Assembly: GCA_944322815.1 (NCBI GenBank)
Contig: CALUQB010000002.1
Span: 62,001-126,000 of the forward strand
DNA: 64,000 nt
DNA from: an uncultured Bacteroidales bacterium
GTDB lineage: Bacteria > Bacteroidota > Bacteroidia > Bacteroidales > UBA932
Direction of reading: 5' to 3'
Shown here: positions 8,957 to 17,266 of the stretch, in pieces
Layout of the letters: each line of letters begins with the position of its first letter
How positions within the stretch are numbered: position 1 is the stretch's first letter
Notes under the pieces: generated by a model
Seen by the model: the letters and a program-made list of their open reading frames with translations, nothing else
The model's database searches: none
Told to the model about the DNA's origin: nothing
Position numbers and translations under genes: made by a program

Positions 8957-8969
8957 AAAATAAACAGGA

Positions 8970-8977
8970 CAAAGGTA
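8970..8977 (-). promoter_or_regulatory. -7 box for the lipoprotein-exonuclease-rlmI group
   Basis: Reverse strand reads TACCTTTG, an exact TAnnTTTG, 13 bases before the start codon. The -33 element is not recognisable. It is set back to back with the aminotransferase promoter. Confidence 0.5.
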
Positions 8978-9009
8978 AGCAATTCTCTCAATAAATAAGA
9001 AATATTTAG

Positions 9010-9017
9010 TATCTTTG
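9010..9017 (+). promoter_or_regulatory. -7 box for the aminotransferase gene
   Basis: TATCTTTG, an exact TAnnTTTG, 42 bases upstream of the ATG. The -33 region (around 8986-8990) is a poor match. Confidence 0.5.
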
Positions 9018-9059
9018 TCGGATGCCGTATGGGCAAGTTAAACTAAAACGGATTATATT

Positions 9060-10262
9060 ATGGCTAGTATTTCATTGAAAGCTCAGCAGATGCCTGCCTC
9101 TGCCATCAGAAAACTCGTTCCGCTGTCTGATGCTGCGAAAAAACAGGGCGTGAAAGTCTATCATCTTAATATAGGTCAGCCGGACATCAAATCTCCTGAC
9201 TGCGCACTGGAGGCTGTAAGGAATCTCAAACTTAAAAACGTATCATACACGAATTCCGCAGGACTCATCGAACTCCGTGAAGGACTCGTCAACAGATATT
9301 ATAAAGGTATAGGAATAGACATCGAGGTTCCGGAACTCATAGTGACTGTCGCCGGAAGCGAAGGTGTGAACATGGCACTGGAAATAGCATGCAACGAAGG
9401 TGACGAAGTCATAGTGCTCGAACCGTTCTACACGAACTACAATACTTTCGCCTTCATGAACGGCATCACCCTGAAACCGATTCCTACCGATATCAGGAAG
9501 GGCTTCCAGGTACCGGACATAGAACTTTTCGAAAAGGCCATCACCGACAGGACCAAGGCCATCCTTATATGCAATCCCGGAAATCCGTGCGGTACATTGT
9601 ATTCAAAGGAGAACATGCTGGCCATCGGAGAGATCGCACGCAAGCACGACCTTTTCCTCATTTCCGATGAAGTATACAGGGAATTCACCTATTCGGACGA
9701 GCCGCACTTCTCTGCCATGAATATCCCTGATCTCGATCAGAATGTCATACTCGTGGATTCGGTATCCAAGAGATACAACCTCTGCGGAGTACGTATCGGA
9801 TGCATCGTATCGCACAACAAGGACGTGATGACTGCTGCCATGAAATATGCACAGGCCAGACTCTGCCCTCCTGTTCTCGGCCAGCATGCGGCTATCGGAG
9901 CCCTCGACACTCCTCAGGAGTACTTCCTCGAAGTGCGTGACGAATACATCCGAAGAAGGGACTATATGATAGACAGGCTGAACAGCATGGAAGGAGTCTT
10001 CACTCCGCGCCCGATGGGTGCATTCTACACCATAGCAGAGCTTCCGGTAGATGATACCGAGAAATTCGCGCGGTGGATGCTCGAGACCTTCCGTCTGAAC
10101 AACGAAACCACCATGATCACCCCTGCCGCATCATTCTACAAGACTCCGGGCAAAGGACTGAACCATGCCAGGATATCCTATGTACTGGAAGTCCCGGAGA
10201 TGGTGAAGGCACTCGACTGTCTGGAAGAAGGACTGAAACAGTACCCGGGAAGGACGATCTGA
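9060..10262 (+). CDS. Pyridoxal-phosphate aspartate-type aminotransferase
   Basis: 400 residues, fold-type I aminotransferase (class I/II). It interconverts aspartate or related amino acids with their 2-oxo acids. NIGQPDI near the N-terminus, 'CNPGNPCGTLYS' (substrate and PLP contacts), 'LISDEVYREF' (PLP aspartate/tyrosine) and DSVSKRYNLCGVRIG, whose lysine forms the Schiff base, are all present. Transcribed alone: it has its own -7 box and is followed by a strong hairpin. The exact substrate cannot be read from sequence. Confidence 0.9.
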   Translation: MASISLKAQQMPASAIRKLVPLSDAAKKQGVKVYHLNIGQPDIKSPDCALEAVRNLKLKNVSYTNSAGLIELREGLVNRYYKGIGIDIEVPELIVTVAGSEGVNMALEIACNEGDEVIVLEPFYTNYNTFAFMNGITLKPIPTDIRKGFQVPDIELFEKAITDRTKAILICNPGNPCGTLYSKENMLAIGEIARKHDLFLISDEVYREFTYSDEPHFSAMNIPDLDQNVILVDSVSKRYNLCGVRIGCIVSHNKDVMTAAMKYAQARLCPPVLGQHAAIGALDTPQEYFLEVRDEYIRRRDYMIDRLNSMEGVFTPRPMGAFYTIAELPVDDTEKFARWMLETFRLNNETTMITPAASFYKTPGKGLNHARISYVLEVPEMVKALDCLEEGLKQYPGRTI

Positions 10263-10321
10263 CAAAACGGCCGGAAAAGGTCAACCAGAACAAAGAGGCC
10301 GACGTCAAACCTGCATAAAAC

Positions 10322-10365
10322 CATTGAGGCGGATATGTTTCCTGTAGAAATTATCCGCCTCAATG
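10322..10365 (+). terminator. Perfect 14-bp hairpin after the aminotransferase gene
   Basis: CATTGAGGCGGATA (10322-10335) is the exact reverse complement of 10352-10365, with a 16-base loop. No T-run follows, so it may be a factor-dependent terminator or an RNA-stabilising stem. The remaining 155 bases to the efflux operon show no ORF and no consensus promoter. Confidence 0.6.
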
Positions 10366-10520
10366 ATTGTACTGACATATTGTCCGCACGGAAAGTGCTG
10401 CGATGCTGACCGGACCGGTTTTGCCGACTGAATAAAGGCATTGGCCGATTTCCGGCCATAAATACAGACAAATGGCAGAATTTTTGATGATAAAGGCGGC
10501 TTGATTTTTATCGGAAGATT

Positions 10521-11894
10521 ATGAATTTATTTTCAAAAGCAGGTATATGCACCTGCATGATCCTATTGACGGCCATGAATGCAGCAGCCCAGGACAGTAC
10601 GGGCACCTGTCCGGAAAGATGGACACTGGAAGACTGCATCGACTATGCTGTCAGGAACAACATCACCATAAGGCAAAGCCGTCTGAACACGGAAAGTGCC
10701 GCCGCAGATATCGTCGCGACAAAGGGTGAGATGTTTCCAAGTCTGTCATTTTCCACTTCGCAGAGCGTGATCAACAGACCTTTTCAGGAAAACAGCACGA
10801 CCGTAAGCGGTACGGAAATCCTGACGAGCAATCACAGCACCAGCTATACGGGCAGTTACGGGCTCAATGCCCAGTGGACTCTGTTCGATGGAGGGCGTAT
10901 CAGGAAAACTCTGGAACAGAACGAGATAAGCTACAGACAGTCAGAACTGGACAGCCAGACACAAACCTATGGCATACTGGAAGCCATCGCCAGTGCATAC
11001 GTGCAGATACTCTATGCGAGCGAATCCGTGAATGTGAACAGGAATACGCTGGAAGTCAGCATAGCCCAGTGCACAAGGGGAAAGGAACTCATGGACGCGG
11101 GAAGCCTGTCCGCACCTGACTATGCACAGCTGGAAGCCCAGGTCAGCAATGACAGATATCAGCTGGTAGTGTCGGAAAGCACTCTGGCGGACTACAAGCT
11201 GCAGCTGAAACAGCTTCTGGAACTGGAACCGGGCGAAGAAATGGAAATCGCCATAGACAGTCTGTCCGACCTTGCCGCCACTGCTGCGCTTCCTGACAAA
11301 ATGGAAGTGTATGAATCCGCATTGGAGACAAGACCGGAGATAAAGGCTGCCGAACTCGCTGTGGAATCATCGGAGATGTCTGTCAGAATATCCCGATCCG
11401 GATACTATCCGTCTGTCATCCTGTCCGCAGGTATAGGCACGAACCACACGAGCGGGACCGACTTCACATTCGCAGAACAGATCAAGAACGGATGGAACAA
11501 CTCCGCAGGACTGACTGTCAGCGTTCCTATATTCAGCAACAGGCAGAACAAGACCGCAGTCCAGAAAGCCAAGCTGCAGCATACCTACACCCAGCTGGAT
11601 CTGACAGCCGCCCGGAAAGACCTGTACAAGACCATAGAAGGCATCTGGTTCGATGCATACAGTGCCCAGAAACAGTTTCTCGCAGCTCAGGACAATGTCA
11701 GGAGTGCAGGAGTAAGCTATTCCCTGGTAAACGAGCAGTTCGGACTGGGCATGAAAAACACAGTGGAACTGCTTACGGAGAAAAACAACTTTCTGAACGC
11801 CAGGCAACAGCTTCTACAGGCGAAATATATCGCCATTCTGAACACCAAGCTGCTCCAGTTCTACGCTGACGGCACTATAACCATGGAAGAATAA
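10521..11894 (+). CDS. TolC-family outer-membrane efflux channel
   Basis: 457 residues with a signal peptide ('ICTCMILLTAMNAAAQ'). Two long helical repeats typical of the outer-membrane factor family follow, with 'WTLEDCIDYAVRNN' near the mature N-terminus and a matching second-half repeat. It forms the trimeric exit duct of a tripartite pump. Genes for a MacA-like adaptor, a MacB-like ATPase and a permease follow on the same strand with gaps of 30, 10 and 15 bases: one operon. Confidence 0.92.
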   Translation: MNLFSKAGICTCMILLTAMNAAAQDSTGTCPERWTLEDCIDYAVRNNITIRQSRLNTESAAADIVATKGEMFPSLSFSTSQSVINRPFQENSTTVSGTEILTSNHSTSYTGSYGLNAQWTLFDGGRIRKTLEQNEISYRQSELDSQTQTYGILEAIASAYVQILYASESVNVNRNTLEVSIAQCTRGKELMDAGSLSAPDYAQLEAQVSNDRYQLVVSESTLADYKLQLKQLLELEPGEEMEIAIDSLSDLAATAALPDKMEVYESALETRPEIKAAELAVESSEMSVRISRSGYYPSVILSAGIGTNHTSGTDFTFAEQIKNGWNNSAGLTVSVPIFSNRQNKTAVQKAKLQHTYTQLDLTAARKDLYKTIEGIWFDAYSAQKQFLAAQDNVRSAGVSYSLVNEQFGLGMKNTVELLTEKNNFLNARQQLLQAKYIAILNTKLLQFYADGTITMEE

Positions 11895-11924
11895 AGGCTA
11901 TATACGATTTAACAGATTCAAGAA

Positions 11925-13112
11925 ATGAAAGGCAAGACTACGAAAAACATCATAGTTTCAGTGGTGGCAGTAGCGGCTGTCGTCCTGATAGCGGTGTTCA
12001 CGGGAAAGAAAGCGAAACAGCAGGAAGTCATATATGAAACGACCACTGTCGGCCGCGGAGATGTAGCCAAGTACGTGACCGCAACAGGTACGATAGAGCC
12101 TGTGACCGAAGTCCAGGTAGGTACACAGGTATCAGGTATCATCGACAAGCTCTATGCAGACTACAACTCCATAGTCAAGGAAGGCCAGCTGATAGCAGAG
12201 ATGGACAAGGTCACTCTGGAAAGCGATCTGGCATCAGCCAAGGCATCCTACCAGGGCAGCGAGGCTGAATACGACTATCAGAAAAAGAATTATGAAAGAA
12301 ATGTGAAGCTCCATGAAAAAGGGCTGATAAGCGATACCGATTTCGAGCTGTCGGAATACAACTACAGGATGTCCGAAAGCGCATTCAACAGCAGCAAGGC
12401 CGCTCTCGCCAAGGCTGAAAGGAATCTCGGATATGCCACCATCACGTCCCCTATAGACGGAGTGGTGATCGACAGGGCTGTGGAAGAAGGCCAGACAGTG
12501 GCGGCCGGATTCGAGACCCCTACCCTTTTCACCATAGCGGCAGACCTGACGAAGATGCAGGTAGTGGCAGATGTGGACGAAGCCGACATAGGAGGTGTGG
12601 CTGACGGACAGAGAGTCACATTCACGGTGGACGCCTTTCCTGACGATGTCTTCGAAGGCCGGGTGGAACAGATAAGACTCGGCAGTTCAAGTTCCACGTC
12701 TTCCGTAGCCAGCACCACTACGGAAAGCGTAGTCACATACGAAGTCGTGATTTCCGCCGATAATCCGGACCTGAAGCTCAAACCAAGGCTTACAGCCAAC
12801 ATAAACATCTACACGGAGGAGAAGCATGATGTACTTTCAGTTCCGGCAAAGGCCCTGAGATTCATGCCTGTAGGTCCCCTGACCGGGAAAGGTTCCGTAA
12901 TAAATGACTGTGAAGGCTTGCACAAGGTATGGACAAAGGAGGGCAATGTCTTCACGGCGCATCCTGTCACCATCGGCCTGAACGACGGTATCAATACCGA
13001 AATCACCGGAGGCATAGAACCGGGTATGGAAATCATCACCGAAATCAAGATCATGAACGACAAGGCAGCGAAGGCCGGACCATCGTTCATGCCGGGACCT
13101 CCTCGCAAATAA
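11925..13112 (+). CDS. macA: MacA-like periplasmic adaptor (HlyD family)
   Basis: 395 residues. A single N-terminal membrane anchor (residues 8-24) precedes a lipoyl half ('GTIEPVTEVQVGTQVSGII'), an alpha-hairpin (about 90-145), the second lipoyl half ('YATITSPIDGVVIDRAVEEGQTV') and beta-barrel and membrane-proximal domains. It links the MacB-type ABC transporter to the TolC-like channel. Operon position agrees. Confidence 0.92.
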   Translation: MKGKTTKNIIVSVVAVAAVVLIAVFTGKKAKQQEVIYETTTVGRGDVAKYVTATGTIEPVTEVQVGTQVSGIIDKLYADYNSIVKEGQLIAEMDKVTLESDLASAKASYQGSEAEYDYQKKNYERNVKLHEKGLISDTDFELSEYNYRMSESAFNSSKAALAKAERNLGYATITSPIDGVVIDRAVEEGQTVAAGFETPTLFTIAADLTKMQVVADVDEADIGGVADGQRVTFTVDAFPDDVFEGRVEQIRLGSSSSTSSVASTTTESVVTYEVVISADNPDLKLKPRLTANINIYTEEKHDVLSVPAKALRFMPVGPLTGKGSVINDCEGLHKVWTKEGNVFTAHPVTIGLNDGINTEITGGIEPGMEIITEIKIMNDKAAKAGPSFMPGPPRK

Positions 13113-13122
13113 AAAGCCAGCC

Positions 13123-13869
13123 ATGGGTAAATATGTCATAGAACTGAAAGACATCCGCCGCGACTTCATAGTAGGCGACGAGACTGTCCACGCCCTGAGA
13201 GGAGTCTCTTTCGCCATTTCCGAAGGGGAATTCGTCACCATCATGGGGACGTCAGGCTCCGGCAAGTCCACGCTTCTGAACATACTTGGATGCCTGGACA
13301 CGCCGTCATCCGGGGAATATCTCCTGGACGGCATACCTGTGAAAAGCATGAGCAAGTCGCAGCGTGCGATACTCAGGAACAGGAAGATCGGCTTCGTGTT
13401 CCAGAACTACAACCTGCTGGCGAAGACCACCGCGGCGGAAAATGTGGAACTTCCGCTGATGTACAATCCCGACATCGGTTCGTCCGAGAGACGCCGGCGT
13501 GCGGAAGAAGCCCTGATAGCAGTAGGTTTGGAAGACAGGATGGAGCACAAGTCGAACCAGATGTCCGGAGGACAGATGCAGAGGGTGGCCATCGCCCGCG
13601 CCCTGGTCAACAACCCTGCAGTGATATTGGCGGACGAAGCCACGGGAAACCTTGATACCAGGACTTCATACGAGATACTCATGCTGTTCCAGAAACTTCA
13701 CCGGGAAGGAAGGACCATCATCTTCGTGACGCACAACCCGGACATTTCGAACTACAGCAGCCGGAATATCAGGCTCAGGGACGGACACATAATAGAAGAT
13801 GCCGTAAACGGCAATGTTCTTTCCGCGGAAGAGACATACAGGACTCTCCCGAAAGACGAGGATGATTAA
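13123..13869 (+). CDS. MacB-like ABC transporter ATP-binding protein
   Basis: 248 residues, a complete nucleotide-binding domain: Walker A GTSGSGKST, Q-loop 'FVFQNYNLL', signature MSGGQMQR, Walker B AVILADEATGNLD and H-loop FVTHNP. ATPase and permease are separate proteins here, whereas E. coli MacB is a fusion; split forms are usual in this phylum. It drives export of a substrate (drug, peptide or lipoprotein-like) through MacA and TolC. Confidence 0.93.
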   Translation: MGKYVIELKDIRRDFIVGDETVHALRGVSFAISEGEFVTIMGTSGSGKSTLLNILGCLDTPSSGEYLLDGIPVKSMSKSQRAILRNRKIGFVFQNYNLLAKTTAAENVELPLMYNPDIGSSERRRRAEEALIAVGLEDRMEHKSNQMSGGQMQRVAIARALVNNPAVILADEATGNLDTRTSYEILMLFQKLHREGRTIIFVTHNPDISNYSSRNIRLRDGHIIEDAVNGNVLSAEETYRTLPKDEDD

Positions 13870-13884
13870 GCGGATTTCACGACA

Positions 13885-15105
13885 ATGAACTGGACAAATT
13901 TATTCAAAATATCATTGAAAGCCCTGTCCAACAACAAGATGAGGGCATTCTTGACCATGCTCGGCATCATCATAGGCGTTGCGGCTGTCATCACCATGAT
14001 AGCCCTCGGTCAGGGTACCAAGCAAAGCATCCAGAAAGAGATCTCGGACATGGGGTCGAACATCATCATGGTGCATCCGGGAGGTGACCGCAGAGGAGGA
14101 GTGAGAATGGACCCGTCGGAGATGCAGACCCTGAAAGTCCAGAACTACGAGGCTCTGAAAGACGAATGCATGTTTCTGGCCGGTATCAGCCCGTATGCTA
14201 CTGCCTCTGGACAACTGGTATGCGGGAACAACAACTACCCATCCTCCGTGACCGGCACTGACATAGACTATATAACCATACGCCAGCTCTCCATAGAAGA
14301 CGGAAGCATGTTCACCGAAGCAGACATCAGGTCATCCGCGAAAGTCTGCGTGATAGGAAAAACCATAGTGGACAACCTCTTTCCGGATACAGATGATCCC
14401 ATAGGAAAAGTGATAAGATTCAACCAGGTCCCTCTGAAAGTGATAGGAGTCCTGGAATCCAAAGGATACAACTCCATGGGCATGGACCAGGATGACATAG
14501 TCCTGGCACCTTACACCACTGTCATGAAGCGTATGCTCGCCGTGACGCATTTCAACGGTATTTTCGCTTCCGCCATCACTGAAGACATGACCGTTTTGGC
14601 TACTGAGGAGATCCGCACCATACTCAGGAGGGAGCACAGGTTGAAAGACGGTGAAGAAGATGACTTCATGATCAGAAGCCAGCAGGAACTGAGCGACATG
14701 ATGGACATGACCACAAACCTCCTGACCACTCTTCTGGCATGCATAGCAGGGATATCACTGCTGGTGGGAGGTATAGGAATCATGAATATAATGTACGTAT
14801 CCGTCACTGAAAGGACGAAAGAGATAGGCCTTCGCATGTCGGTGGGAGCACGCGGCATTGACATCATGACCCAGTTCCTCATCGAAGCCGTACTGATAAG
14901 CGTCACTGGCGGCATCATAGGCATCATTCTGGGATGTTCGGCCTGCATGGCGATGAAATTCCTGGCGCACTGGCCAGTATACATCATGATGTCGAGCGTG
15001 ATACTCTCATTCACGGTATGTACGGTCATCGGCATCTTTTTCGGATGGTATCCTGCGCGGAAAGCGGCGAATCTGGACCCGATAGATGCATTGAGATACG
15101 AATAG
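13885..15105 (+). CDS. MacB-like ABC transporter permease
   Basis: 406 residues. TM1 near 15-40 with 'KMRAFLTMLGIIIGVAAVITM', then a large periplasmic domain (about 45-275), then three TM helices in the C-terminal FtsX domain with 'ERTKEIGLRMSVGA' and ending DPIDALRYE, the usual end of MacB permeases. Last gene of the efflux operon; a bidirectional hairpin follows. Confidence 0.93.
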   Translation: MNWTNLFKISLKALSNNKMRAFLTMLGIIIGVAAVITMIALGQGTKQSIQKEISDMGSNIIMVHPGGDRRGGVRMDPSEMQTLKVQNYEALKDECMFLAGISPYATASGQLVCGNNNYPSSVTGTDIDYITIRQLSIEDGSMFTEADIRSSAKVCVIGKTIVDNLFPDTDDPIGKVIRFNQVPLKVIGVLESKGYNSMGMDQDDIVLAPYTTVMKRMLAVTHFNGIFASAITEDMTVLATEEIRTILRREHRLKDGEEDDFMIRSQQELSDMMDMTTNLLTTLLACIAGISLLVGGIGIMNIMYVSVTERTKEIGLRMSVGARGIDIMTQFLIEAVLISVTGGIIGIILGCSACMAMKFLAHWPVYIMMSSVILSFTVCTVIGIFFGWYPARKAANLDPIDALRYE

Positions 15106-15134
15106 GATATTCGTCTGTCCTGACACAGATATTG

Positions 15135-15175
15135 GTCCTGGCACCGGTCAGAGTGCCAGGACTTCCTTTATTTTG
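15135..15175 (+). terminator. Terminator of the efflux operon
   Basis: GTCCTGGCAC (15135-15144) pairs perfectly with GTGCCAGGAC (15153-15162), followed by a T-rich stretch to 15175. The 8-base loop contains the stop codon of the convergent hydrolase gene (15148-15150), so the 3' end of that gene lies inside the terminator. Confidence 0.8.
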
Positions 15176-15774
15176 GGAATGAGCATCGAGATGATGAATT
15201 CCTCCTCCATGAAATGTGTACCCCGATACAGACTGTAACTGTTTCCGAAATATTTCCTGTAAGTCCTGACACTTACTATTCCGGATGCCCTGTAGTGATC
15301 ACGTGTTCCGAAAAAGGCGAAAAAACAGTCACGGCTTCCTGACCTCGGACTGTTCAGAAGGGCTTCACGTCTGAGAGGAAGATATTTGCGCATGGTTCTG
15401 AAAGTAAAATGGAGCTTCTGCCTGTCACCTTCTCGTGGCTTGTAGATCCAGTCCAGAAGAGGCGTTATCCCGGGGATCAAGGCAAGGAAAGCCAGATACC
15501 CGAAATAAAGCGGGGCGTTAAGGGACGGCGATACGAGAATATGCGGAAAGCCTTTCAGCCTGATGGCATTAAGCGAACCGAGCGACTCCCCTATGATCAG
15601 AGACGGATTCAGTTCCCTGACCCATCCGTCTATCTGACGCCCGGCGATTTTAGGATCAAAATCATAGGTCCGGACCACCACTTCCCCGAGATGTTCGTTC
15701 AATATCGACGGTATACGGCTGTCTCCGCCTCCGCCCATGCCATGTATATACAATATTACCTTTTCACCTGCCAT
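15148..15774 (-). CDS. Small alpha/beta-hydrolase
   Basis: 208 residues from ATG at 15774. The strand-turn 'VILYIHGMGGGG' (oxyanion region), nucleophile elbow GESLGS, an acidic residue in 'FGTRDHY' and a C-terminal 'RGTHFMEEE' histidine give a Ser-Asp-His triad, similar to YqiA/YcfP-type esterases. An in-frame ATG at 15867 would add 31 residues, but a TATATTTA promoter-like box lies inside that extension, so I prefer the shorter start. Substrate unknown. Confidence 0.72.
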   Translation of the reverse strand: MAGEKVILYIHGMGGGGDSRIPSILNEHLGEVVVRTYDFDPKIAGRQIDGWVRELNPSLIIGESLGSLNAIRLKGFPHILVSPSLNAPLYFGYLAFLALIPGITPLLDWIYKPREGDRQKLHFTFRTMRKYLPLRREALLNSPRSGSRDCFFAFFGTRDHYRASGIVSVRTYRKYFGNSYSLYRGTHFMEEEFIISMLIPKIKEVLAL

Positions 15775-15915
15775 ATCAAGTTTCGTTTTGCACGGCCTCG
15801 CATGACGAAAGGCCATATACGCTGTAAATATATGCTTTTCCGAAAAATTATCCAATATAACGGACATGAGTCCGGCAAAACCTCCGGTTCAGGCAGAATA
15901 ACCAAGAGAACAGCC

Positions 15916-15945
15916 ACTCAGTAATATCTCTTCTGAGTATATTTG
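15916..15945 (+). promoter_or_regulatory. Recombinase promoter with overlapping inverted repeat
   Basis: TATATTTG at 15938-15945 is an exact -7 box, 39 bases upstream of the recombinase ATG. Directly in front, ACTCAG (15916-15921) and CTGAGT (15933-15938) form a 6-bp inverted repeat in the -33/-7 spacer, a good position for a repressor. The -33 element itself is weak. Confidence 0.5.
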
Positions 15946-15984
15946 GGCGAGACACCTGTTTTCATTAGTTGAATTTACGTAGCT

Positions 15985-16911
15985 ATGACAAATTCGAAAG
16001 TAAAACGTGCCTCGCAGGAAAAAATTCCATTCATATCATTCTGCAGGGAACTTGTCCTGGAACTGGAGCGGAACGGAAAACTGAACACTGCCGAAACCTA
16101 CACGTCGGCTATCAGCAGTTTCGGACATTTCATCGCTGACGGCACGGACGTAACATTGGGAAATCTGAATGCCGGAATCATGATCAGGTATGAAAATTAC
16201 CTGGCGGCCCGGGGACTCTGCCGGAACACGACTTCATTCTACATGAGGAATCTGCGGGCGATGTACAACAAAGCCGTGGAAAAAGGATATGTGGAACAGA
16301 AAATGCCGTTCAGACACGTGTATACCGGCGTGGACAAGACCGTGAAACGTGCCATCGCCGCACAAGCAATACGCAGGATCCGCGATCTCGATCTGGGAAA
16401 CAATCCGTCCATGGATTATGCCAGGGATATGTTCATGTTCAGTTTCTATACCAGAGGCATGTCTTTCATAGATATGGCATATCTCAGGAAAAGCGACCTG
16501 TCGAACGGTATACTGTCTTACAGGAGACAGAAAACGAAACAACTGCTGACCATAAGATGGGAAACACAGATGCAGGAAATAGTCGGCAAGTATCATACGG
16601 AAGAATCCCCGTATCTGCTTCCAATCATAAAGGATGCGGACGCCGATATCAGAAAACAATACAGGAATGCAGCCCACCTCGTCAATGACAAGCTGAAAAA
16701 GATAGGAAAACGGCTTGGAATCGACACACCGCTGACTACGTACGTGGCCCGCCATACCTGGGCAAGCATCGCGAAAAACAGCAGAATCCCCATTTCTGTC
16801 ATCTGTGAAGGTCTCGGTCACGATTCTGAAAAGACCACGGAAATATATCTTGCATCACTGGATTCTTCCGTCATAGACGAAGCCAACAAAATCATCATCG
16901 GCTCCCTTTAG
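15985..16911 (+). CDS. Tyrosine site-specific recombinase, probable promoter invertase
   Basis: 308 residues. N-terminal SAM-like core-binding domain (about 15-105), then the catalytic domain. Likely catalytic residues: Arg157 (TRGMS), Lys183 (strand 'YRRQKTKQ'), Arg256 and His257 (YVARHTW), His279 (GLGH) and the nucleophile Tyr288 (TTEIYLAS). The usual first His of HxxR is Tyr253, as often seen in Bacteroidota recombinases. In Bacteroides, such enzymes next to polysaccharide loci invert promoters. The invertible segment begins 18 bases after this gene's stop, so it most likely acts there, though it could also act elsewhere. Confidence 0.9.
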   Translation: MTNSKVKRASQEKIPFISFCRELVLELERNGKLNTAETYTSAISSFGHFIADGTDVTLGNLNAGIMIRYENYLAARGLCRNTTSFYMRNLRAMYNKAVEKGYVEQKMPFRHVYTGVDKTVKRAIAAQAIRRIRDLDLGNNPSMDYARDMFMFSFYTRGMSFIDMAYLRKSDLSNGILSYRRQKTKQLLTIRWETQMQEIVGKYHTEESPYLLPIIKDADADIRKQYRNAAHLVNDKLKKIGKRLGIDTPLTTYVARHTWASIAKNSRIPISVICEGLGHDSEKTTEIYLASLDSSVIDEANKIIIGSL

Positions 16912-16913
16912 AG

Positions 16914-16928
16914 TTTCCATGGCCGGTA
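16914..16928 (+). repeat. Direct repeat flanking left inversion site
   Basis: TTTCCATGGCCGGTA occurs here and again at 17123-17137 in the same orientation. Here it is outside the invertible segment; on the right it is inside. It is therefore not part of the inverted pair but travels with the recombination site. Confidence 0.8.
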
Positions 16929-16929
16929 T

Positions 16930-16949
16930 TTCTCTTGATAAGAGAAGTA
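16930..16949 (+). repeat. Left inverted repeat (IRL) of invertible promoter
   Basis: TTCTCTT-GAT-AAGAGAA followed by GTA: palindromic 7-bp arms around an asymmetric GAT core. These 20 bases are the exact reverse complement of 17136-17155, where the core reads ATC. Symmetric arms with an oriented core are what a tyrosine recombinase inversion site needs. Confidence 0.88.
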
Positions 16950-17135
16950 GAACAGCGCAAAAATAAAAAGTTTTTTTAAAATATCAAAGTGCAAAATCAA
17001 GAGGCATAAACACAAAGCCTGATTCACGTCAGTGATGGTTATCCGGTAGAAACACCATTCTATGCGGATAACTGCAAGCAGGTGTCACTCGAAAATGCCG
17101 CTTCATCTTGTACATCAGGATATTTCCATGGCCGG
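16950..17135. other. Invertible DNA segment between IRL and IRR
   Basis: 186 bases with no ORF. It holds one consensus promoter near its left end pointing left, and an inner inverted repeat (GTTATCCG at 17038-17045, CGGATAAC at 17065-17072) near its centre. Inversion maps position x to 34085 minus x, which would move the promoter to 17097-17127 facing upxY. In the orientation given the locus is read as OFF. Inversion itself is inferred, not observed. Confidence 0.8.
16958..16988 (-). promoter_or_regulatory. Invertible promoter, OFF orientation
   Basis: Reverse strand: TTTG (16985-16988), exactly 19 bases, TATTTTTG (16958-16965). Both elements match the Bacteroidota consensus. It fires leftward, antisense into the end of the recombinase gene. 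I find no TAnnTTTG between 17156 and the upxY start, so polysaccharide expression probably depends on flipping this element. Confidence 0.85.
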
Positions 17136-17137
17136 TA
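17123..17137 (+). repeat. Direct repeat adjoining right inversion site
   Basis: Second copy of TTTCCATGGCCGGTA; the first is at 16914-16928. It lies inside the invertible segment and its last two bases overlap the right inverted repeat. Confidence 0.8.
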
Positions 17138-17155
17138 CTTCTCTTATCAAGAGAA
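17136..17155 (-). repeat. Right inverted repeat (IRR) of invertible promoter
   Basis: TACTTCTCTT-ATC-AAGAGAA on the given strand, the exact reverse complement of IRL. From here to upxY (17156-17266) there is a 12-bp palindrome GTTATATATAAC at 17210-17221 and no gene; this would be the upxY leader in the ON state. Confidence 0.88.
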
Positions 17156-17266
17156 GCATCGTTGAATGGTGTGACTGTACAGGCAATTATCATGCGAGGT
17201 CCGCACAATGTTATATATAACTTCCTGGCTACCATTTATTTATAGAGTCAGGCAGGATTAGGGGAT

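Noticed and set aside
16914..17137. The two 15-base direct repeats as an integrative-element att pair
   Set aside because: The enclosed 200 bases hold only a promoter, and the oriented cores (GAT/ATC) favour inversion over excision.
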